The notes beneath the pieces are model-generated. The model was not told the DNA's origin. It made no database searches and saw only the letters and a program-made list of their open reading frames with translations. Below are positions 19,090 through 29,280 of a stretch of DNA of 35,275 nt, one piece after another. The translations under genes were made by a program, and so were the position numbers. Numbering within the stretch: the stretch's first letter is position 1; each line of letters opens with the position of its first letter. The stretch spans positions 1,127,174 to 1,162,448 of the forward strand of contig BFEA01000309.1 of NCBI GenBank assembly GCA_003427395.1, given 5' to 3'. Source of the stretch: Chara braunii. Lineage: Eukaryota; Streptophyta; Charophyceae; Charales; Characeae.

Positions 19090-20035
19090 AGTGTTGCTAA
19101 GTGGGAAGTGTCATGGGTCTCGCAAGATCAACAACCGCCATCGCTTGGAGTACTCGACCCATCAACCTGCAACTTGTTACTGGGCCTATGACATCTACCG
19201 TGTTGCCCGTCCACGCCCCCCCCCTAACCCCAACCACCCCAGCACACAAACAGTGACCAACCCCCTTAAAATAACTATGACATCAAATTTATCTCTTGTT
19301 GGTTATTTTCGAGGTAGCCTTTTGGAGCGCCCGCTCTGCAACTCAAAATAAACTCCAGGTTTGTTCGATTGCTCCCATCAACCTGCAACTTGTAACAGGG
19401 CCTATGACACCTGCTGACCCTCCCCTCCACCACCCCCTACCCCAGCACCCTAACCCCCTGGAAGTCACATTCTCCCCTTTTGGCTATTTTTGAGGTGAGT
19501 GGACCACATCCTAACCCCGTGGAAGTCACATTCTCCCTTTTCGGTTATTTTCAAGGTGCGTGGACCAGTTCCAGGGCCTATGACACCTACTCACCCTCCG
19601 CCTCAACCCCTCTCAACACCCCCCCGCCCCCCCAAGTCCCAACACCCCGACCCCCAGGAAATCACATTCGACCTGTTTGGCTAATTTCGAGGTGAGCGAC
19701 ATCTGAAAAATGAGTACGTTTTCCTGCATGCCAGCTGCTGAAACTTCTTTGTTGTACCTCAATCCCCTTAATATTACATTTTTGTTCTTTGTCGGATAAA
19801 CTTGATAGTATGTTACAAGTTCTTTTGTCGGGCAGAGATCCTCAACGTCAAAACGTAATATTACGCTACAAACGTTGACTGAACAATGCAAACCTCAGCA
19901 CCCCAACCCTCTTCAAAATCAGATTGACCTCCCTTGGAAATCAAATTCTGCCCTTTTGGCTATTTTCGAGGTGAGCGGCATCTAAGAAATGAGCACTTGG
20001 TTTTGTCTTCCTGCAATCTGAGCCTCAACACCCCA
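19090..20035. repeat. Degenerate repeat family ending in a GAGGTGAG word
   Basis: Imperfect copies of a block with TCACATTCTCCCCTTTTGGC, then TATTTTCGAGGTGAGCGG, occur near 19282, 19463, 19519, 19656 and 19937. A companion block, CCTGCAACTTGTTACTGGGC followed by CTATGACA, occurs near 19162, 19380 and 19571 (partial). C-rich spacers separate them. No coding potential was recognised. Confidence 0.7.
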
Positions 20036-20930
20036 ACCCTCTGAATATGGAGTGAATCTTAAATTACGAATTAATTCGCAATTTTTTTCGCACATGCTCT
20101 AAGCGGGTCATTAATTCCTGCGAGCAAAGGTAGAGGACGAAATCTTAAACTACAAATTAATTCCCAAATGCTTTCGCACACTTAGTCGTTGGAAGAGGTG
20201 AGGAGGCATTGTAAGCGGGATAGAAATGCCACACACTGAGTCATTGGAAGAGGTCAACAGACGCTGTAAGCGGGATAGTAATGTCTGCCAGCAAAGCTAA
20301 AGGACCCAATTTCAAACTCGGAAATATTTCGTATATAAGGACCTTGCCCACACCGAGCCTGACAATTGTGATGCATCGTATAGTTCCCACTCACGCAGAT
20401 ATGAATCATTGCAATTCTGGTGCATCTTTATCCGTCAATACGGCAGTTGAGCACGATATAAAATCAAAGCGCAGGGGTAAGGCATCACACATTTTCAAGG
20501 TCTAGCATTCAACGTAACATAAAGGCGAGTGAAAACTCACGGTAAAGGTGCCAACGGTTATTATTCGTTGTTAACGGTCATTTCCGCATTACATGAGATT
20601 GCAACTTGATTTCACGTTCGCTCACCCATGGCAGACCCGTTGTCGACCCTTTTTAGCGAAAACGAATGGGCATCGGGAATCGCAAAAGGCTAAAAGCGAC
20701 CACGTCGACTTATGCTTTGATGGTCCGATAATGGATGTCAAGGTCACGTCATCGTTATTGTGAAGGCGTGACAAAGGTTGCTTCTAAATTTAGAAGCGGT
20801 AGTCGTAAGAGGTGAGGAGGTGTTCTAAGTGAGTTAAAAATTCCCTTGAGCAAAGGTAGAAGAAAGAATCTTAAACTACGAATCAGTTCGCACATGCTTT
20901 TGCACAGTGAGTCGTCGAAAAATGTGATGA
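20036..20930. repeat. Dispersed repeat with GAATCTTAAACTACGAATTA
   Basis: Copies near 20050, 20125 and 20850 share GCAAAGGTAGA, then AATCTTAAACTAC, then TTCGCACATGCTTT. A linked word GTCGTTGGAAGAGGTGAGG/GTAAGCGGGATA occurs near 20187, 20243 and 20265-20275. The stretch 20290-20800 between copies has no recognised feature. Confidence 0.65.
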
Positions 20931-21190
20931 GACACTTTAAACCACCACTCCCTCCGACAACAGGAAATAGTCCCCCCTGTGAGTTCCGACGGGTTCTTAG
21001 GGAGGGCGGCGACCGGAGGCCGAAATGACGGGCCTAGTTTCGCAATTTGATAGCGACAACTTTGACGATTTTTCTCGCTTAGAAAAATTCGCAGAAAATT
21101 TTGAAAATGTAAGGCTTCGTAGATTTGCTCGTGGTCCTTCCAGGAAAAATATCAAAAATATTCAGGAAGTACTTGTGGCATGCCGACCTT
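20931..21190. other. Intergenic sequence
   Basis: No gene recognised. The overlapping small frames here have no domain signal. Confidence 0.4.
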
Positions 21191-21830
21191 GCCAAGTTGG
21201 AGGAGCCAATTTCACTATCGGCAAGACATGACACAAAGGACAAACTTTTTCGCGATTTATCCATTTTTTTCGATAAGACAGAAGGTAATCATTTCGGCAA
21301 AATATCATTTTTATGAACTTGCATACACAGAAGGTAACAATTTTGGCCAGTCATCCATTTTGGCGAATGCCGCATATCGATCCTTGAGCGACAAACAACG
21401 TTGAAGCACAGTGGTCAAGCACACATACATTCTGGCGATAACATAATTGATGATCATTTTGGCGAACTTGCACATATGAATAAATTTCTGGTGCCAACAC
21501 AAAAGGTAATTACTTTGGAAAATTTGTAGATATGAACGGTCTAATCACAAATGTATGGCTTCCAAATTGCGAATACGTTCGCATTTGTCATACAAAAACA
21601 ACAGTCAGCATTCAGTGGAGACTACCAAATGTATTTTGGCGATAACAAAATTGGTGACCATTTACTGTACCACTAAATTTTTTAGAGTCTATAAAATAAC
21701 GTCAAGCATAAATACATTCTGACGATAATTGGTTTCGGAATTGAAGAATACGTTCGCAATTCTCATATAGAAGCAACAGTCAATATTAAGTGGAGACAAA
21801 AGTGTTCACAACACACGAAGAATTGACCTC
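21191..21830. repeat. Short degenerate repeats (about 55 and 175 bp)
   Basis: AGAAGGTAATCATTTCGGC-like words recur at 21280, 21330 and 21500, with TTTTGGCGAACTTGCACATA variants between them. A longer pair is built on GCGAATACGTTCGCA, then CATACAAAAACAACAGTCAG (21566-21616), against AGAATACGTTCGCA, then CATATAGAAGCAACAGTCAA (21744-21786). GCGAATACGTTCGC is itself nearly palindromic. Confidence 0.65.
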
Positions 21831-22200
21831 GGTTGCAGAAGACGAAACAGGTGGAAGGAGGGTGGTTGCGGGGAGCAGGGTACAACAGGGGGGGGGAACC
21901 GAAAAATGGGGCGGTACGCACAGAAGAGGGGCGAGCCAAAATATGTGAAAATTGGGCGGGGGGGGTTTTCAGACTATGAAGTCGTGCGTAAGAAAGAGAT
22001 AAGCACGAAACAATTTGACAACCGAGAAGAAATCATTGATATCTTTCACCAACATCTTGCTAAATGAACTAGAGTATCGAGTCCTCTGAGCATGAGTGTA
22101 AAGAATGTTCACAAGAGGACAAAGATTGTCCCATGAGTAACACACAAGCACAACCTGGAAACGAGAAAAGGCAGCACGACGCTGCTGCGGTCGTAGAGGA
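21831..22200. other. Intergenic sequence with G runs
   Basis: Runs of G at 21888-21896 and 21956-21966. No gene recognised. Confidence 0.45.
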
Positions 22201-22660
22201 CACAAAGAGGATAACCCGAAAACAAACGAAGGCAGCACGAGGCTGGAATATTTACATCGATATCTAAGCGTCTATCTAAAAAATACTGCACCACGAGGCT
22301 GGGATATTCAAATCGACATTTAAGCGTGTACTTGACCTAAGCGTCCACTACAACCCTCTAGCTGATGTAGGGCGATAAGGAAAGAGAATAACTTGAAAAT
22401 AAACGAAGGCTACACGGCGCTGCCGGGGTCCTAAAAAACAGGCTGCACGAGGCTGCGATATGTACATCGAAAAACTAAAAAAACAAGCAAGTCAAAGAAA
22501 GTCCTACGAGTAAAGCTGTCAGGTTCCTCCAAATGAAGAACCCTTAAAACATACTGCAGCATGAGGCTGGGATATTCACATCGACATGCAAGCGTGTACT
22601 TGATCAAGCGTCCACTTCAATCCTCTACCTCATCAAAACAACATTACAGCTCGAACCGAC
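22201..22660. repeat. Degenerate repeat with GCACGAGGCTGGGATATT
   Basis: Copies of GCANCACGAGGCTGGGATAT, then ACATCGACAT, lie near 22231, 22287, 22440 and 22556. Two copies are followed by AAGCGTGTACTTGA and AAGCGTCCACT words. Spacing is irregular (about 55, 150 and 115 bp), so this is a dispersed rather than strictly tandem family. Confidence 0.7.
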
Positions 22661-22747
22661 TGACTGTTAGACTAAGTGAGAATAGATTCGCACTTCTGTT
22701 TATGACCTTGCGAACAAAAAACTTTGCGTGTTTTTAAAATAGGGGTA

Positions 22748-23494
22748 TTATCCTGAGCCTTGGAGTATGTCCATCCTCAACTTGATGTTTGAAATGTCGC
22801 TTTGGGCTATCGGAAACGGTGGCGGATGACCGTGTGCCAGAAAAGAAACGAAGGCGAGTATGAAAATACCGGAGCTCGACCCGTCCGACTGCTGATGGAC
22901 ACCACGAACAACCAGCTTGGGGTCAAGGAGAAGTAGTTTCCTGTGTTGACCAAGTTGACGAACTGCTTCGTTAGAAAGGTATTTCATGAAGTTGCCAAAC
23001 ACATGGGAAAAAAAACCGCCATCGTCTTGTAGGAGGGAGTCGTGGTACTCCTGCCGTCCTTCGCGGATGCATAATATGGTCCAATGCACACGATTTTTAT
23101 GAACAGGAATGATTAGCATGTCGTACGAAAAAACATTCACATCTTTTGTCCATCTCGGAACCCTATCATGTCGACGTCCCATATCGACGAGCTTGGTATA
23201 GAAAAATGAACTGAAAGTATAAATAGAGGGACACCCCGACAAAGTAGCATTGCCAACCAAGGCCAAGTAGAACTCCACCACCTTGTCTGCCCCTTTCACG
23301 CCCATTTCTGGAATCGCTTGAAGACCCGAAGATTTGTCTCGCATGTATTTACCAAGCATCGACAACGGTGTCTTCCCGTCTCCGCCTAGCAACTTTCCCT
23401 CGACCAACTTATCGGGAAACTTCATCCCTTTCTGGAAAACCTCATTACCGGCTGTCACAAGCGACATCCATTGCCTCAATGCAAATAGCTGCAA
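22748..23494 (-). pseudogene. Ulp1/C48 cysteine protease domain lacking the catalytic cysteine
   Basis: Residues 88-240 fit the Ulp1 fold order: SSFFYTKLVDMGRRHDRV, then SYDMLIIPVHKNRVHWTILC with the catalytic His (residue 142), YHDSL with the Asp (151), and QQSDGSSSGIF with the oxyanion Gln. In active members the residue before the last Gly of that motif is Cys; here the codon is TCC (Ser), one base from TGC. Such enzymes remove SUMO or similar modifiers. This copy should be inactive unless the Ser substitutes for it. The frame ends with a normal-looking C-terminus, but its start is inside the protein: 23494 is a frame change, not a true initiation site. Confidence 0.8.
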
Positions 23495-24100
23495 CTTTGT
23501 CCTTGTCGGTGAGCGTTGTCACTTTACGTGCCATCCTCCCACAGGGGTAGTTGGGACACTTTCCCAAAAGAAGCTTCTGGAACTCGAAAAACGCTTGTTT
23601 TTCGACCTCCTTACCGGAAGGGTTTCCTTGAACAGCCACCGGCCTTCCATGGTTCTTCCATGCCTCCCGCATATCCTCGAAAGCGGCCTTCTGCGAATGC
23701 TGCATAGACATCGTGTGGCTTGACAATGTGTTCTTCGCTAGACTGACCTGCAAATATCCCCCAAAGACTTCATCGGAGAACCACACGACTCTCGCCGGCC
23801 ATGAGTGCATCTTCTAGAATTCGAATATTGACTCACCATCGAGTTCCTTCACAACAGCCACAGAGTGTTGTCCATTCACAGGGTAATAGAGTATTAGTCC
23901 TTGTCTTCTGGCTTTAAGACATCCTTGTAAATCCTCCGAGCTCACTCCGGCTTCTACGTCACCGACTTGTAGATGGGAGTCAGAACCAAAGCGTTTTTCG
24001 TCCATATCTTTGCCTTCTCCTCGTGGAACTGCCTTAGCATTGCATTCTTGATGTCCTTCACACCATCCCGAGTGAGACTGTGGTGATTATAATATCTTTC
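23445..24100 (-). pseudogene. Middle part of the Ulp1-domain gene
   Basis: From 24100 to about 23935 the reading follows the upstream frame with three further stops. It then shifts to a frame with LILYYPVNGQHSVAVVKELD, a TAG at 23811, and a 121-codon stretch including KMHSWPARVVWFSDEVFGGY and FEFQKLLLGKCPNYPCG. Most stops are one transition away from an amino-acid codon. I recognise no named domain in this part. Confidence 0.6.
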
Positions 24101-24907
24101 TCACGGTGGGATATCGCAAAACTTCCTCGAGTCGATGACTAGTTGAATTAGGTGTTCCTTCTCCATGATCTCACTATCATCGTTTCGCTCGTATTCGAGC
24201 CAAATGACCGTTGTTTCATCGTATTGCCTACTAACCGCCCTTTCACCACCACTCGTCCCCTCACCAGTCGTCCTCGTCCGAGTTTTCTTCTGGCGATCGC
24301 CGTTTTCATCTGCCAGTTTTCTTTTAGATTTCTCGGAAGGTTCTCCCGCGGCGACAATGCCTTCACCCATAGCTTGCCCTTCCTGGATGGTCAAACCGCC
24401 GACCCTCTTCGCTTTCTTACGTGTTGTTGTAACTTCTTGCTTCGACTGCCTCTTTTTAACTTCTTCTTCTTGTCCACCACGCATCCTTGGCGTCCTTTCT
24501 CCCAGGGCACGTTCCAGGACGTCGCCTTCATCCTCGCCAACCATCAGCTCCGAGGATCCTTTCATCCTCTTCATGTATCTGCTTTGTTCCGCCACCTCAT
24601 CTCGTAACGTCTTCTGTCGCTCGTGCTTCTTCTCCGAAAAAGTCGGCTGCCCGCCAGAGCTATCGCGCATAACGCCCATCCCTTCAACCTCATTCCCTCC
24701 AACCTCTTGTCCTGAACTGCCGGATTCTCTTCTCGCCTCATCCCGAAGCGAATACGTGTCACCCTGGCAGAGAAACTTGAGGATTTTCGGTGTGGCGACC
24801 CGATGAGTTCCTCCATCTGGAGAAGTCAAGGAAGGCACAGGATCGCCAAACGCGCACCTAGAAAGACTCGGGCCGACCTGCACCTGACTGCTGCCCGCGT
24901 GCCCCAC
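24101..24907 (-). pseudogene. Charged N-terminal part of the Ulp1-domain gene
   Basis: This is an open frame of 268 codons, rich in Glu, Lys, Arg and Gly. Basic clusters such as KKRQSKQEVTTTRKKAKR and KSKRKLADENGDRQKK look like nuclear localisation signals, and the region is probably disordered. The last 45 residues, with TVIWLEYERNDDSEIMEKEH, look folded. It ends at a TGA, but the same frame continues for about 45 more protein-like codons (YYNHHSLTRDGVKDIKNAM). The initiation codon is uncertain: upstream sequence in this frame enters the 105-bp module shared with retroelement 2. Confidence 0.6.
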
Positions 24908-24917
24908 GCCCTGTCAT

Positions 24918-25022
24918 GGTGTGAGAAAACCCGGGGAGGGGCACCTGCAGTTCGCTGAAGCCAAGGGCAACGACGCCTGTCACTTGCCGCGCCCGCTTCC
25001 GAGGTCCCCAGCGACTCACAAG
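24918..25022 (-). repeat. Shared module of about 105 bp, copy 1
   Basis: The module begins GGTGTGAG, continues AAACCCGGGGAGGGGC and GCTGAAGCCAAGGGCAA, and ends CCGCTTCCGAGGTCC. Copy 2 is at 34798-34902 in the same orientation. By eye roughly 85 of 105 positions agree. It lies beside the start of the Ulp1-domain pseudogene and beside the gag start of retroelement 2, both on the minus strand. Confidence 0.85.
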
Positions 25023-25104
25023 GCTTCGGGGGTCCGCGTTGCTTGTCACGCCCCCTATTCTCTCAATAGTCAATCAATTAAAGACCGGTATAATTGCAAT
25101 TAAC

Positions 25105-25275
25105 TCCAAGAGTCAAACGGTAGATCAGCTGGTTTAGGCAGCAATGAGTTCCTATGACCACTCAGTAAATCGACCGATTCAAACTGCACTTCATTTTAAT
25201 AGTCATAGGATAAATCAGCTGGTCTGAAAGCAACGAGTTTCAATGACCAACCGGTGAAACTAGCAGGTTCGCACA
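25105..25275 (+). repeat. Two tandem tRNA-like units (SINE-like)
   Basis: Unit 1 has TAGATCAGCTGG (A-box, 11 of 12 consensus positions) near 25122 and GATTCAAACTGC (B-box-like) near 25176. Unit 2 repeats it with TAAATCAGCTGG near 25209 and GGTTCGCACACC near 25266. The two share GCAAYGAGTTYC and ATGACCA between the boxes, with a period of about 88 bp. No proper cloverleaf or CCA-compatible end is apparent, so these look like tRNA-derived SINE heads rather than tRNA genes. Confidence 0.55.
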
Positions 25276-26780
25276 CCTATGAATCTCAACAGCTCTCTTG
25301 TCGTTCTTCCTCTTCCTCTCTCGCGCCGTTCTTTCTCTCGCTGCTCTCTTTCTCTCATAGTTCTCTCTGTCTCTCCCGATATTCTCTTTCCTTCGTCTTT
25401 CTCTGTTCTCTCTCTCTAGTCTGTCTCGCTCAGTTTCTCTTTCTCTCTCTCCGTCTGTACAGTCTCCCACTCTCTCTCTCTCACTATCGTTAAAGTCTCT
25501 CTCTCAGGGAAAATGCGGACGGTGGTATCCCCAGGTCACAATAAGTCTCGTATCACCGTGATATGAGAATATAACAAAAAAAAAGCGTGGGCAAGACCCA
25601 ATTTACCGTGATCAACGAATACAGTGGCGAATGAAAACGAAGCCTAATTCAATGTAGCCAGCGAACACAACAGAGAGAAAACAAGGCCCTATTTGCTGAG
25701 TTATGATGATGGTATCACACGTCAATCCAACCCCGTTCACAGTGTCTTACATGAGCTCACGCTCCGCAGAACGGTAATTGGGAAGGGGAGTTCATCAACT
25801 TACTCAGCGCTCTTTCAGCGAGCTCAGATGTCACAACTTCGATGTTCCATTCGGCGGGCTTTTTTCTGGCGCGCGCATCCAGTACTTTCAGCGAGCAATT
25901 CTCACAGTTTCACTCAGCCAGCTTGAAAGTGAGACAATCAGAGATCTTGACTTCTGGCTGGTACAAGCACGCACACCTTTAATAAGCAAATTGGACAGAT
26001 TCAATGTATTTGTGAATGAGGCACGAAACGACAGTTTAGACGCTTCCCGATTNTATTTTCTCACTCTCACTCACCCAATAACATCACCAATCGCACCTTT
26101 CCCCGCGACAAGTGTTCAAGTCTGGGCGCACCAGTTTGTAATTAGGAAGGGTGGGGGGGTGTAAACTCGGGAGCCCAGAAATGATACTTTTTCACGTGCC
26201 CGCTCAGTTACCTCGCTATCAAAAGAGTTTTGATTGCGTGTTCCCCCGGCGTAATGTCTATTCGACCGACAGTTCGAGATCTGAACGGTCAGAATCAGTA
26301 TTTTCAAGTCCCCCTTCAGAGTATGCGGTCCGATCTGCGGTATGTGGTCTCCACGAAGAGTGGCGATCAAAAGTCCATCACCACCCCATATTTGCATGCA
26401 AATTAAAATAAAAATGTATATATATAAAAAGGAAACAATCCAACTTTGCCCATAGACTGGAAGGACTCTTCAGAAGAGTTGATGCACTTCGCTCTTCATT
26501 GGTTGCTGCCAAACACTCGATGGAGCCTGATCAGCGGAGGGGAGGAAGATCTGCTCATCTCTCTCCACTGTTCATTTCGTTGCCCCCCCCTTCGCACGGT
26601 TCTTTCCCTCACTTAAAGCTCGTTCACTCTCGCCTTCCCTCCCACTCACGTTCTCTCTGTTCAACCCTTAGTGGCTCGTGCTAACCATCAACGAACTTGA
26701 NNGTGTGAGAGGGAATAATAAAAAAAAACTGCAAATTAATTACGAAGTGGTCTTTCACGAAACATGAAGAATCCCAGACC
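25276..26780. other. Intergenic sequence; CT-rich 25290-25510
   Basis: A CTCTCT-rich segment is followed by sequence without recognised genes. CTTTCAGCGAG occurs twice (about 25815 and 25887). Single N bases sit at 26052 and 26701-26702, and a TATATATATAAAAAGG word at about 26417. Confidence 0.5.
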
Positions 26781-26784
26781 AGAG

Positions 26785-26940
26785 ACTGGGGCTCTCTCTC
26801 TATACTCTCTCCCCCTCACACCCTGCACGCTCTCCCTCTTCCTCACTGTGCTCTCTCTCACACTTTGCATATTCTCTCTCTCCCACTCTCACAGTCTCTT
26901 CCTCTCCCTCTCCCTCTCTCACACTCACAGTCTCTCGCGG
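26785..26940. repeat. CT/CTCACA-rich low-complexity stretch
   Basis: Iterated TCTCTCTC and CTCACA words; the Ser/Leu-rich frame across it is compositional. Confidence 0.8.
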
Positions 26941-26984
26941 ATCCTCAATGTTCAGTATTTAATTGCAAGCATGATGCGTTTTGA

Positions 26985-27545
26985 CCCTGAGGTCTCGCTA
27001 AACTCACTCCACGTTAGTGGCCAGATGCAAAACTCCAATATCTCGAAAAATCAAGTGGGCATTTCAAGCCTGATAATTCACTGCATTCACCCCATCTTAG
27101 CGGACAGATTCAACACTTCAAAATTGCGAGAAATCGAGTGGATGCTTTGAGCCTGACCATTCTCTGTATCCAACCCGCCTTAGCGGGCAGACTCAATACT
27201 TCAGAACTGCGAGAAATCGAGTGGGTATTTCGAGNCTGTTGTATCGCTGAATTCACCCCGCCTTTGCGGGCAGATTCAATACTTCAGAACGGTTGGAAAT
27301 CGAGTNGGTATTTCNAACCNGATATATANCTGTATTCACCGCGCCTTTGNAGGCAGATCNAATACTTCAGAACTNTGAGAAATGGAGTGGGTNTTTCGAG
27401 CCTGTTGTATTGCTGAATTTACCCCGCCTTTGCGGGCCGATTCAATCACTCCAAAATTTTCAGGAAATCGAGTGTATATGTCAAGGCTGATATATCACTG
27501 TATTCCCCCCCGCCTTGGCGGGCAGATTCAATCTCTCAATTCCTT
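26985..27545. repeat. 83-bp tandem repeat with a small hairpin per unit
   Basis: The landmark GCGGGCAGATTCAATACTTC recurs with starts near 27101, 27184, 27267, 27349, 27432 and 27519, so the period is 83 bp with a final 87. Each unit also has GAAATCGAGTGGGTATTTCG. In the best copies CCCGC (27257-27261) and GCGGG (27266-27270) form a five-pair stem around CTTT. Several N bases between 27235 and 27394 show that consensus calling struggled here, so the true copy number may be higher. Confidence 0.9.
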
Positions 27546-28249
27546 CATGTGTGGAGGGTGCCGAGTCGGCAGTTTACCGTTGATTATCACCATGTATTTG
27601 GACAGCATTAGCGGCAGATCCGCTTTCCAGTATTCAAAAGGCTGTTCCCCACGCTCTCTCGGGCGAAGTTTTCCTTACCTTGGATACCACCTGCGATTGT
27701 TTTTTGTGTAGCCGAGCTTGCCTGTAATTTGGACTCTTCAAAACCCGATCTCTCTCTTTCCCCTTCCTCTCTCCTCTTATTCCACGTTGCGATATGGCGA
27801 CACCCTTCAACTAGTCGGTTCAGTAAAGGCTGCGCTCGCCATGCTCGCCCATCTCAGTCCCCTTTTGTCCAACCTCTCACACATAGGTGGGCCTCGCAAT
27901 TCCGAGCACATCCCACTCGCGACCACTACCCTCCGCCCAACTCCAAGTCAACTGCGCAGATCACTGGAGAACACCTGGCGCGCTCATCTGTCCTCCCTCT
28001 AGGCTTGCAAAACGGGCGTTGAGCGCGCTGCGCGCGTTGCTCAGCTGCTTCGCCCTACGCGCCTTGACTTTTCCTGTTCCCAGCCGGGATGTGGACTGAG
28101 TACACCCCGCTCACTCTGTCCTTTGCCCGTTCGCCACCCAGCCTACATCCTCTTGTACCAGAGGACGCGGCCACCAGTACCAGTGCACTCACATTTTCAA
28201 AGACAGACCCAGTACCAACACTTGTAGGTTTGATCTAGGAGCAACTCTG
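27546..28249. other. Intergenic sequence, nothing recognised
   Basis: Short frames on the plus strand with Ser/Leu/Pro bias only. Confidence 0.5.
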
Positions 28250-29280
28250 GACTGTGCGACCCTTCATGCCAGGGCCACAGGAGCAGGTGCAGGGATACCG
28301 ACTGCAGACCCATCGGTGCCACCGGATCTGTACTAGGCTTCGAGTTACCGATCCCGAACTAACCAATCCGGAGTATTGCAGGCTGTACCGTTGTCAACCC
28401 AACAGCGAACCCGGACAAATGTCGATCCTGAAACGATCCCGCAAGACTGGAGGAAACGGAACCTGTAACATCCGTTCTGAGCCGTAGCAGCCCGTACCAC
28501 ACCAATGCTCCACCGAACGTGTCCCGAACCGGAATGTCATGCCGAACCAGAAACAACTACTTGAAACAAGCCTTCTGAGTTGTCAATATCGAACCTGAGA
28601 CCGATGCAGTGACGCGTACCGTATCGACGCCGGATACCGTAGAAAACCAGAAATACCATGATAGTACCCAACCTGTTCCGGACCTGAAATTCGAACCCGA
28701 AAGAACGGGAACAGGACGTAGTACCCAGTCCCAGTGTCGTGCCAGCATCAATGGAGTGAAACACAACAGCCCGAAACAGATTTCACCGGAAAGTACTGCT
28801 GTCAAACCGCTCACTACCGGCCCTATTTCGAACCTGAAAAATAAAACGGCTATGGCTTCAAACGCTGAAATAAATTGTCGTGTTGGTGCCGATCCGGAAC
28901 TAAACTGTTGGAGTTGTGTCATAGGTGACCTGAAAACGAACTGCAGTCAGGGTCCCGAGCCTGAAACAAATCAACAGGGTGGTTCTAAAACCCGATAACA
29001 AATCATCCAGATCTGTCCGACCTTGAAATAAGCTGATGCCGAGCTCTCGTTGAGCCAGAAATATGTCGGTGTCGAGTCATACTGAATCCGAAAACAATAA
29101 CCGCGATGACACCGAACCTGAAATGAACCGCCGTGGCGGCGCCGAAGGTGAAATGGATCGCCGTAGCGGTCCCGGACCTGAAAATAAACCGCAGAAGTGT
29201 CCCCAAACCCGAAGTACGCTAATGCCGAGCTCATGCCGAGCAGGAAATATACCGGGTACCGAGCCAGATAGAGAACCTCC
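28250..29280. repeat. Degenerate 30-bp minisatellite
   Basis: From 29084 units begin every 30 bases (29084, 29114, 29144, 29174, 29204) with GAACCTGAAATNAACCGCCG-like sequence. Upstream the same GAACCTGAAA or CCGAACC words recur at less regular spacing to about 28300. Thirty bp is ten codons, so both strands show open frames with ten-residue periodicity (for example TEPEMNRRGG then AEGEMDRRSG on the plus strand). The unit may once have been coding, but no start, stop or flanking domain supports a gene now. Confidence 0.75.

Larger units (their letters stand above)
22748..24907 (-). pseudogene. Broken gene with C-terminal Ulp1/C48-like protease
   Basis: Minus-strand coding pieces lie in order: a charged low-complexity N-terminal part (24907-24101), a middle part in two frames (24100-23445), and a Ulp1-like domain (23494-22748). 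In-frame stops occur at about 24101, 23958, 23949, 23913 and 23811, with frame changes near 23935 and 23445-23494. Known relatives of this layout are host SUMO proteases and plant transposons that carry a Ulp1 domain, such as some Mutator-like and CACTA elements. No transposase is visible here, so which of these it was remains open. The intact reading before decay would have encoded roughly 700 residues. Confidence 0.75.

Noticed and set aside
24152-24806. Plus-strand frames opposite the Ulp1-domain gene
   Set aside because: Antisense shadows of the charged minus-strand frame; Ser/Leu/Pro bias only.
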